A stretch of DNA of 64,000 bases from Pseudomonas sp. RIT409 (GTDB lineage Bacteria; Pseudomonadota; Gammaproteobacteria; Pseudomonadales; Pseudomonadaceae): the NCBI RefSeq assembly GCF_003052515.2, contig NZ_QARE02000001.1, forward strand, positions 124,001-188,000, written 5' to 3'. Made by a program: the position numbers and the translations under genes. Of the stretch, positions 57,509 to 64,000 are shown piece after piece (the stretch's first letter is position 1; every line of letters starts with the position of its first letter). The notes below the pieces were generated by a model, which ran no database searches, was not told the DNA's origin, and was given only the letters and a program-made list of their open reading frames with translations.

Positions 57509-59407
57509 TTACATCTCCACCTGCGTTCCCAGTTCGATCACGCGGTTATACGGCAGCTTGAAGAAGCGCAGGTTGCCGTTGGCGTTCTTCAACATGAAGG
57601 CGAACAGCCCTTCCCGCCAGCGGGCCATGCCGGCCAGTTTCGTGGAAACCACCGTCTCACGGCTCAGGAAATAGGTCGTGCGCATAGGGCTGAAATCCAG
57701 GTCAGGCAGGTGACAGAGTTTCAGGGCTGCCGGAACGTCCGGCTCATCGATGAAGCCGAAATGGAGAATCACCCGGAAGAACCCTTCGCCGTATGCCTCG
57801 ACTTCGAAACGCTGGGCGGTGGGCACGCGAGGTGTGTCTTCATAGACCACGGTCAACAGCACCACCTGTTCGTGCAGCACCTGGTTGTGCAGTAGGTTAT
57901 GCAGCAGTGCATGGGGCACCGCATCCGGCCGCGCGGTCAGGAACACCGCCGTACCCTGTACACGGTGAGGCGGTTGCACGCGAATGCTGCCAATGAAGAT
58001 CGGCAGCGGCAGCCCGCCTTCGTCGATACGATCGACCAGCAATTGTTTGCCGCGCTTCCAGGTCGTCATCAGGATGAACAGCGCGATGCCCGCCAGGAAC
58101 GGGAACGCACCGCCTTGTATCACTTTCGGTACGTTGGCCGCGAAGAACAGGCCATCGACGAAGAGGCACCCCACCAGGATCGGCACCGCGACAAGGGGTG
58201 GCCACTTCCATCCGAGCAACATCACCGCTGCCACCAGAATGGTGGTGCACAGCATGGTCCCGGTTACCGCAACGCCATAGGCTGACGCCAGTGCGCCGGA
58301 CGACTCGAACCCCAATACCAGCAGAATCACCCCGACCATCAGCGACCAGTTCACCGCACCGATGTAAATCTGGCCTTGAGCGTCGCTGGAGGTGTGCTGG
58401 ATGTACATGCGCGGGATGTAACCCAACTGGATGGCTTGGAGCGTCATGGAGAATGCGCCGGAGATCACGGCCTGCGAGGCGATAATGGTCGCCAGCGTAG
58501 AGAGACCGATCAGTGGCAGCAGCGCCCAGCCTGGGGCCAGCAGATAGAAGGGGTTGCGAACGGCTTCGGGGTCTTCGATCACCAGCGCCCCTTGGCCGAA
58601 GTAGTTGAGCACCAGCGCAGGCAGGACCAGGCCGAACCAGGCGCGGGAAATCGGCTTGCGACCGAAATGGCCCATGTCGGCGTACAGCGCTTCGGCACCG
58701 GTCAACGCCAGCACCACGGCCCCCAGTACCGCAACACCGATGCCTGGATGGTCGATGAAGAATCGCACCGCCCAGACTGGATTGACCGCGTGCAGCACCT
58801 CAGGCTGTTGCACGATGCCATGAATACCCAACACGCCAAGTGTGACGAACCACAGCACCATGATCGGCCCGAACATGACACCGATGCGCGCCGTGCCGTG
58901 CCGCTGGATCAGGAACAGTGCCACCAGCACGATCAACGCGATCGGCACCACCCAGTGATCCAGTCCGTCGAAGGCCAGCTCCATGCCTTCAATGGCTGAC
59001 AGCACCGAAATAGCGGGGGTGATCATGCTGTCCCCGTAGAACAGCGCCGCACCGAACAGACCGAAGACGATCATCGTCGCCTGCAGCTTCGGAAATTTTG
59101 CCGAGGCCCTCCGTGCCAGCGCCATGAGGGCCATGATGCCGCCCTCCCCGTCGTTGTCGGCACGCAGCACCAGCGCCATGTATTTGAATGACACGACCCA
59201 GACCAGCGCCCAGAAAATCAGCGACAGGATGCCCAGCACCGCGTCGTGTCCGGCCTGCACACCATAACCGCCAAGAAACACCTCTTTGATCGTGTACAGC
59301 GGGCTGGTGCCGATGTCGCCATAGGCAACACCGACCGCTCCCACCAGCAAACTCAAAGGTTTCACTGAAGACTGCCCGGCGTCTGCCTGACTCGTTGCGT
59401 GACCCAT
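57509..59407 (-). CDS. kup: Low-affinity potassium transporter Kup
   Basis: The 632-residue inner-membrane protein is a KUP-family K+/H+ symporter. It has about twelve membrane helices (residues 15-440) and a C-terminal cytoplasmic domain. The N-terminal motif [20 protein letters not shown] and the segment [20 protein letters not shown] are diagnostic. The position next to rimO is conserved in Pseudomonas. Confidence 0.95.
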   Translation of the reverse strand: MGHATSQADAGQSSVKPLSLLVGAVGVAYGDIGTSPLYTIKEVFLGGYGVQAGHDAVLGILSLIFWALVWVVSFKYMALVLRADNDGEGGIMALMALARRASAKFPKLQATMIVFGLFGAALFYGDSMITPAISVLSAIEGMELAFDGLDHWVVPIALIVLVALFLIQRHGTARIGVMFGPIMVLWFVTLGVLGIHGIVQQPEVLHAVNPVWAVRFFIDHPGIGVAVLGAVVLALTGAEALYADMGHFGRKPISRAWFGLVLPALVLNYFGQGALVIEDPEAVRNPFYLLAPGWALLPLIGLSTLATIIASQAVISGAFSMTLQAIQLGYIPRMYIQHTSSDAQGQIYIGAVNWSLMVGVILLVLGFESSGALASAYGVAVTGTMLCTTILVAAVMLLGWKWPPLVAVPILVGCLFVDGLFFAANVPKVIQGGAFPFLAGIALFILMTTWKRGKQLLVDRIDEGGLPLPIFIGSIRVQPPHRVQGTAVFLTARPDAVPHALLHNLLHNQVLHEQVVLLTVVYEDTPRVPTAQRFEVEAYGEGFFRVILHFGFIDEPDVPAALKLCHLPDLDFSPMRTTYFLSRETVVSTKLAGMARWREGLFAFMLKNANGNLRFFKLPYNRVIELGTQVEM

Positions 59408-59565
59408 TTACCACTCCTGAAACCATGACTCGAGCACGCGACAAGCGGCTGTCCGATTGACCTGCCGCCTGCCGGTTAATTCCGAGGTACCCGGACAACC
59501 AAGGGGGGCCGGGTTCAACGCCGCGAAGCATAGCGCAGCACTCGTCGTAATTCTCGGCATAACGC

Positions 59566-59594
59566 TGGTCAATCGCGACGCTCATCGCTAGAAT
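59566..59594 (+). promoter_or_regulatory. Likely rimO promoter
   Basis: TGGTCA (59566-59571) and TAGAAT (59589-59594) with a 17-bp spacer lie about 85 bp before the rimO start. The rest of the 272-bp spacer to kup contains no recognised gene. Confidence 0.5.
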
Positions 59595-59679
59595 TGCGCA
59601 CTTTTTGATCAGAGGCGCCCCAAACGCCCAGTCGATGCCCAGGCCAACGGCCCCGGCATACCTACACCGAGGTTAGTCA

Positions 59680-61017
59680 ATGTCCACCGTCACCACGCCT
59701 GCCGCCCCCAAGGTCGGCTTTGTCAGCCTCGGATGCCCGAAGGCTTTGGTCGATTCCGAGCGCATCCTCACGCAGTTGCGCATGGAAGGCTATCAGGTCG
59801 TGCCGACCTACGAAGATGCCGATGTGGTGGTGGTCAACACCTGCGGTTTCATTGACAGCGCCAAGGCCGAGTCGCTGGACACCATCGGCGAAGCCATCGC
59901 TGAAAACGGCAAGGTCATCGTCACCGGCTGCATGGGCGTGGATGAAAGCGTCATCCGCAATGTGCACCCCAGCGTGCTGGCGGTGACGGGGCCGCAGCAA
60001 TATGAGCAGGTGGTCAACGCGGTCCATGACGCCGCGCCGCCGAAGGTCGACCACAACCCGCTGATCGATCTGGTACCGCCGCAAGGTGTCAAGCTGACAC
60101 CGCGCCACTATGCCTACCTGAAGATTTCCGAAGGCTGCAATCACAGCTGCAGCTTCTGCATCATCCCGTCGATGCGCGGCAAGCTGGTCAGCCGTCCAGT
60201 GGGCGATGTGCTCGATGAAGCCCAGCGCCTGGTCAAGGCCGGGGTGAAAGAACTGCTGGTCATCTCCCAGGACACCAGCGCCTACGGCGTCGACGTCAAG
60301 TACCGTACCGGTTTCTGGAACGGCCAGCCGGTCAAGACGCGCATGACCGAACTTTGCGTGGCCCTGAGTTCGCTGGGCGTGTGGGTGCGCATGCACTACG
60401 TCTACCCTTACCCGCACGTGGACGAGATCATTCCGTTGATGGCCGAAGGCAAGATCCTGCCGTACCTGGACATCCCGTTCCAGCATGCCAGCCCGAAAGT
60501 CCTGAAGCTCATGAAGCGCCCGGCCTTCGAAGACAAGACGCTGGCGCGGATCAAGAAGTGGCGCGAACAGTGCCCGGATCTGATCATCCGCTCGACCTTC
60601 ATCGTCGGCTTCCCTGGCGAAACCGAAGAGGATTTCCAGTACCTGCTGGACTGGCTGACCGAAGCACAGTTGGATCGTGTTGGCTGCTTCCAGTACTCGC
60701 CGGTCGAAGGTGCGCCCGCTAACCTGCTGGACGCCCCCGTGGTGCCAGACGATGTGAAGCAAGACCGCTGGGACCGTTTCATGGCCCATCAACAGGCCAT
60801 CAGCGCCGCGCGGCTGCAAATGAAGATCGGCAAGGAAATCGAGGTACTGATCGACGAAGTGGATGAGCAAGGCTTCGTAGGTCGCTCGTTCTTCGACGCG
60901 CCAGAAATCGACGGCAATGTGTTCGTGGAAAGTGATCGCGATCTCAAGCCAGGCGACAAGATCCTGTGCCGTGTGGTCGATGCCGACGAATACGATCTGT
61001 GGGCCGAGCCGGTCTGA
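59680..61017 (+). CDS. rimO: Ribosomal protein S12 methylthiotransferase RimO
   Basis: The 445-residue radical SAM enzyme methylthiolates an aspartate of ribosomal protein S12. The N-terminal UPF0004 domain holds the first cluster cysteines Cys19, Cys55 and Cys84. The radical SAM cluster uses Cys153, Cys157 and Cys160 (GCNHSCSFC). The C-terminal TRAM domain spans about residues 375-445. All six cysteines are present, so the enzyme looks intact. Confidence 0.97.
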   Translation: MSTVTTPAAPKVGFVSLGCPKALVDSERILTQLRMEGYQVVPTYEDADVVVVNTCGFIDSAKAESLDTIGEAIAENGKVIVTGCMGVDESVIRNVHPSVLAVTGPQQYEQVVNAVHDAAPPKVDHNPLIDLVPPQGVKLTPRHYAYLKISEGCNHSCSFCIIPSMRGKLVSRPVGDVLDEAQRLVKAGVKELLVISQDTSAYGVDVKYRTGFWNGQPVKTRMTELCVALSSLGVWVRMHYVYPYPHVDEIIPLMAEGKILPYLDIPFQHASPKVLKLMKRPAFEDKTLARIKKWREQCPDLIIRSTFIVGFPGETEEDFQYLLDWLTEAQLDRVGCFQYSPVEGAPANLLDAPVVPDDVKQDRWDRFMAHQQAISAARLQMKIGKEIEVLIDEVDEQGFVGRSFFDAPEIDGNVFVESDRDLKPGDKILCRVVDADEYDLWAEPV

Positions 61018-61031
61018 AGACGCTTCCCCTC

Positions 61032-61065
61032 AAACCCCGCCAGTCCCACGGCGGGGTTTGTTTTT
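61032..61065 (+). terminator. Terminator of rimO
   Basis: AAACCCCGCC with its complement GGCGGGGTTT (eight-base loop) followed by GTTTTT, 15 bp after the stop codon. Confidence 0.92.
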
Positions 61066-61115
61066 CCGGCTATCGTCTCCATATCAGGACCTCGATAAAA
61101 AGGAGAAGAGGCGAC

Positions 61116-61571
61116 ATGACCCACCCCTCGGTCATCTACCTGCCAAAAAAGCATGACTACGCCGAACTGACCCGCGTCTGGGAAGCCTCGGTACGGGCAA
61201 CCCACGACTTCCTGCCGGAAAACTACATCACCCTGCTCAGAAACCTGCTCGAAACCCAGTACCTGGATGCAGTAACCCTTTTTTGCACGCGCGATTCGCA
61301 GCTGCGCATCACAGGCTTCGGCGGCATCAGCCCCGGCAAGCTGGAAATGCTCTTCATCGCACCGGACTGCCGAGGCAAAGGCCTGGGCAAAAAATTACTC
61401 GACCACGCGATCGAACACTATCGCATCCGAGAGCTGGACGTTAACGAGCAAAACCCCCAGGCCCTTGGGTTCTATCAGAAGCAGGGTTTCGAAATCGTGG
61501 GACGTTCGAAAGTGGATGGCCTGGGACGCCCCTACCCGATGCTGCGCATGAAGCTTAAATCGGCACGCTGA
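61116..61571 (+). CDS. GNAT-family N-acetyltransferase
   Basis: The 151-residue acetyltransferase has the acetyl-CoA motif MLFIAPDCRGKGLGKKLLDH (motif A, with R-G-x-G-x-G/K) and the C-terminal motif NPQALGFYQKQGFEIVGRS. It resembles the YjaB-type subgroup. The acceptor substrate is unknown. The start at 61116 follows AGGAG; the frame is open further upstream, through the rimO terminator. Confidence 0.88.
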   Translation: MTHPSVIYLPKKHDYAELTRVWEASVRATHDFLPENYITLLRNLLETQYLDAVTLFCTRDSQLRITGFGGISPGKLEMLFIAPDCRGKGLGKKLLDHAIEHYRIRELDVNEQNPQALGFYQKQGFEIVGRSKVDGLGRPYPMLRMKLKSAR

Positions 61572-61589
61572 CGGCCATCTTCACTCACG

Positions 61590-61595
61590 TACAAT
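61590..61595 (+). promoter_or_regulatory. -10 element of the phosphopantetheinyl transferase gene
   Basis: TACAAT overlaps the first possible ATG at 61594, which argues that translation starts at a later ATG (61603 or 61615). Confidence 0.45.
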
Positions 61596-61602
61596 GCCGA
61601 CC

Positions 61603-62328
61603 ATGACCCATCCAATGACACTCCCCCGCTGCTGTCCGAGTCTGATCGCCCATTGGCCGCTGCCCCAGGCGCTGGCGAATGTGGTGCTGGTCGGCAGTGC
61701 GTTCGACCCGCACAAGTTGGTGGACGGTGATTTCCAGCGATGCCTGATCGAGCCGCCGCCCAGCATTCAACGCTCGGTCGCCAAGCGTCAGACCGAGTAC
61801 CTCGCCGGCCGCCTGTGCGCGCGGGAAGCCATGCGCCTGCTTGACGATCGTCATCACGTGCCGCTCATCGGGGAAGACCGTGCCCCCGTCTGGCCGGCCG
61901 ATCTGTGCGGTTCGATCACCCACACGGCGGGCTGGGCTGCCGCGATCGTGGCCAACACCCTGCATTGGCGCGGGTTAGGGATCGATGCCGAACAACTGAT
62001 GAGCAGTGAAAGGGCCTCGCGCCTGGCCGGCGAAATCCTCACCGCGGAGGAACTGCAGCGCATGGCGGCAGGGCCGGAGCACAGGATGGCGCTGCATGTC
62101 ACGCTGACGTTTTCCTTGAAGGAGGCGCTGTTCAAGGCCCTCTACCCCCTCGTGCGCACCCGTTTCTATTTCGAACATGCCGAAGTAGTGGACTGGTCTG
62201 AGGACGGTAGCGCGGTGTTGCGGCTGAAGATCGATCTGTCGGAGGAGTGGCACAGCGGCAGGGAGTTGCCCGCGCAGTTCAGCCTGAGGGACGGGCAATT
62301 GCTGAGCCTGGTGAGTATTGCGGCATGA
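61603..62328 (+). CDS. 4'-phosphopantetheinyl transferase (EntD/PcpS type)
   Basis: The 241-residue Sfp-superfamily enzyme attaches the phosphopantetheine arm of CoA to carrier proteins. The magnesium and CoA motifs are GIDAE (126-130) and FSLKEALFK (170-178), preceded by GSITHTAGWA. In Pseudomonas one such enzyme often serves both fatty-acid ACP and nonribosomal peptide synthetases, including pyoverdine. Starts at 61594 and 61615 are alternatives. A ferric-siderophore reductase gene is convergent on the right, which supports a siderophore connection. Confidence 0.9.
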   Translation: MTHPMTLPRCCPSLIAHWPLPQALANVVLVGSAFDPHKLVDGDFQRCLIEPPPSIQRSVAKRQTEYLAGRLCAREAMRLLDDRHHVPLIGEDRAPVWPADLCGSITHTAGWAAAIVANTLHWRGLGIDAEQLMSSERASRLAGEILTAEELQRMAAGPEHRMALHVTLTFSLKEALFKALYPLVRTRFYFEHAEVVDWSEDGSAVLRLKIDLSEEWHSGRELPAQFSLRDGQLLSLVSIAA

Positions 62329-62368
62329 CCCGCGCCGCCGGGAGTGGTTCTGCGAGCCGAACGTTGGG

Positions 62369-63070
62369 TCAGTTGCCGCGCCCCAACGGGCAATGCTCGC
62401 AGCGCCCGACCCACTCGACCCGATGGCTCAGGCAACAGCTACGGCGCTGTCGGATCAACGCCCCGCGTGGGCTTTCCTTATAGTAAACGGCGTTGAAGAG
62501 CGGGTTGCGTTGCCCATCTGGGCGCAGCCGGTCGCGTAGCAACCCGTAGCCGACCTCGCTGGCCTGGGGATGGCTCGCCGAGAGTTCCCGCAGGCAGGTT
62601 TCCAGATAGTCCCCCGCGCTGCTCCACAGCACACCCGTTGCCACTTCGCCATAGACGCAAAGCCGTTCGATAACTCGCTGAAGATTCGAGAGCAACGGGG
62701 CGAGCCGTTCAAAAGGGTCCTGCGAATGCGATGCCCTGGAGGCCGGAGCGTCGAACCACACGCCATCCAGCACCCCGTTCTCGCTCAGGACAAAACCCAC
62801 CTGCTCCAACCCCAGCGGCCAGCCCATACCTCCCACAAGACTGGCGACCACCACAGGCGGGATCAACTGCATGGCGTAAAACTTGAACCACTGCGAAACC
62901 AGAACGGACCGCTGAGCAGGCATCAGTTCTGGGCCGTAAGTCTGCATCAGCAATCGGTCCAGGGTTTCATCGCACAGCAGCGTCGCGACCGGAATGACGG
63001 GCCTGGGATCTTCAGGCACCCAGGTTTTAGCGAATCCGGCCAATGGGCCTTCGAACAGGTGACGGCTCAT
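62369..63070 (-). CDS. FhuF-like siderophore-iron reductase
   Basis: The 233-residue protein has the FhuF C-terminal cluster motif CC-X10-C-X2-C (SCCLSHRVEWVGRCEHC), which binds a [2Fe-2S] centre used to reduce ferric siderophores in the cytoplasm. The N-terminal part matches the FhuF/iron-transporter domain (SQWFKFYAMQLIPPVVVASL). The start overlaps the stop of the sensor kinase gene by four bases. The siderophore is not identified. Confidence 0.88.
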   Translation of the reverse strand: MSRHLFEGPLAGFAKTWVPEDPRPVIPVATLLCDETLDRLLMQTYGPELMPAQRSVLVSQWFKFYAMQLIPPVVVASLVGGMGWPLGLEQVGFVLSENGVLDGVWFDAPASRASHSQDPFERLAPLLSNLQRVIERLCVYGEVATGVLWSSAGDYLETCLRELSASHPQASEVGYGLLRDRLRPDGQRNPLFNAVYYKESPRGALIRQRRSCCLSHRVEWVGRCEHCPLGRGN

Positions 63071-64000
63071 GGGCGTCCCTGCTGGCGTGGCCAGGTGAGG
63101 CTGAAACAGGCGCCGCCCAGTCTCTCGCTTCGCCCGATCAACGCCCGCCCCCTGTGCCAATGAACAATGCGACGAACGATCGACAGACCCAGGCCATGCC
63201 CGCCCGAGGCGCGAGTGCGGCTGTCATCCAGGCGCATGAACGGTGTGAAGATCCGCTCCCAAGCGCCTTCCGGTACACCGGGGCCATCGTCCTCGATATC
63301 GATTCGGCAGCGACCTTCCCCGAGGTGAAACCCGATTCGCACCTCCGATTCGGCATGTCGCAGCGCATTGCTCAGCAGATTTTGCAACGCGCGATGCAGA
63401 TACCGGGGCGCGGCTTCGACCCACGCTTGCCCGGCCGTCGAAGCCTCTTCGTCAGTGACCGAGCGCTGCCCACGGATAACGCGCACATCAGCACGCAATG
63501 GGGCCAACTCGGCAATGACCTGGTCGATCAATGCGTCCAGATCGATGCGCCGGAAGTCCAGCGTCGGCGAACCTTGTTCCAGCCGCGCGTAAGTCAGCAT
63601 CTCGTCTACCAGCTTATCCAGGTCCTGGATATCGTTGTCCATCCCCACCAAGTACTTGTGGCGCGCTTGCGGGGTACTGGCATCGTTGACCATCTCCAGC
63701 CCAAAGCGCAGCCGTGCCACGGGCGTGCGCAGCTCGTGGGAAACCGCCCGCACCAACTCACGCTGGATGGTCAGAGAGCGCTGCAAGTGCTCGGCCATGC
63801 CATTGAACGCCATGGCCAGGCGGCCCACCGAATCGGCGCCGGTGGCCGGAACCCGGGTGTGCAGGCTGCCTTGGGCAATTTGAGTCGCGGCCGCTTCCAG
63901 CCCGCGTAAGCGATGTTCCAGGCGGCGCACCAGCAGGTACACCACCACACCGATCAGGCCCAAGCCGAGAAGGGTGATCAACACCAGTAACTGGGGCGGG
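63067..64000 (-). CDS. Two-component sensor histidine kinase, N-terminus outside window
   Basis: The visible part has the second membrane helix (VLITLLGLGLIGVVVYLLV), a HAMP domain and the H-box SHELRTPVARLRFGLE. The ATP-binding N (LQNLLSNALRHA), G1 (DIEDDGPGVP), F and G2 (GHGLGLSIV) boxes complete the catalytic core. It resembles RstB-type sensors. The sensing domain and any response-regulator gene lie beyond 64000. It probably shares a transcript with the FhuF-like gene because of the ATGA-type overlap. Confidence 0.9.
   Translation of the reverse strand, partial: PPQLLVLITLLGLGLIGVVVYLLVRRLEHRLRGLEAAATQIAQGSLHTRVPATGADSVGRLAMAFNGMAEHLQRSLTIQRELVRAVSHELRTPVARLRFGLEMVNDASTPQARHKYLVGMDNDIQDLDKLVDEMLTYARLEQGSPTLDFRRIDLDALIDQVIAELAPLRADVRVIRGQRSVTDEEASTAGQAWVEAAPRYLHRALQNLLSNALRHAESEVRIGFHLGEGRCRIDIEDDGPGVPEGAWERIFTPFMRLDDSRTRASGGHGLGLSIVRRIVHWHRGRALIGRSERLGGACFSLTWPRQQGRP

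Overview
The window is about 64 kb of a Pseudomonas chromosome, most likely from the fluorescens/putida/syringae side of the genus. The evidence is gene content and order: dapA-bamC-MBL hydrolase-purC-tRNA-Ser, gcvR-bcp-PerM-TusA-bepA-nadA, queE-queC-cpoB-pal-tolBARQ-ybgC-ruvBAC-yebC-aspS, dps-CSD-slyX-HIT-oprD-proS-lipoprotein, and mprF-virJ-kup-rimO. Pseudomonas-type REP sequences and strong protein resemblance to P. aeruginosa orthologues agree. The species cannot be set from the sequence alone. All assignments come from reading motifs; no database search was run.

Left part (1-12 kb): start of a YcgN-type gene at the edge, a nitroreductase, a D-2-hydroxyacid dehydrogenase, ycgL-rnd, a SAM methyltransferase overlapping an EptA-type lipid A phosphoethanolamine transferase, a decayed type VI secretion PAAR/immunity locus, NAD-malic enzyme, and a two-gene carboxynorspermidine pathway. 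From 11.9 to 13.7 kb there is an accessory patch (LysE exporter, AroQ-type chorismate mutase, broken tyrosine integrase) ending at tRNA-Ser(CGA).

Middle (13.8-31 kb): purC, an MBL hydrolase, bamC and dapA, then gcvR, a peroxiredoxin, a REP pair, a PerM-type permease, a TusA-like protein, the BepA-type protease and nadA. A TetR/O-methyltransferase divergent pair and a TonB-dependent siderophore receptor follow. A 3.6 kb poorly conserved block (27.0-30.7 kb) is bounded by two copies of the tRNA-Lys terminator. It holds a hypothetical protein with a ParB-like motif, a frameshifted DUF2628 gene and unreadable debris.

Right part (31-64 kb): mostly core genes, covering queuosine synthesis, the Tol-Pal envelope complex, Holliday junction resolution, AspRS, Dps, a membrane-anchored cold-shock protein, an OprD-family porin, ProRS and DNA polymerase IV. 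Two tandem initiator tRNA genes, each with its own promoter and terminator, precede the MprF aminoacyl-phosphatidylglycerol synthase and its VirJ-type partner. Kup and RimO come next. The window ends with a 4'-phosphopantetheinyl transferase, a FhuF-like ferric-siderophore reductase and a truncated sensor kinase.

No wholly new system is evident. The most unusual items are the T6SS deletion scar fusing a PAAR effector head to a DUF2931 tail (6.25-7.08 kb), the repeat-bounded block at 27.0-30.7 kb, the integrase relic at tRNA-Ser, and clustered TGTCGC motifs upstream of the OprD-type porin.
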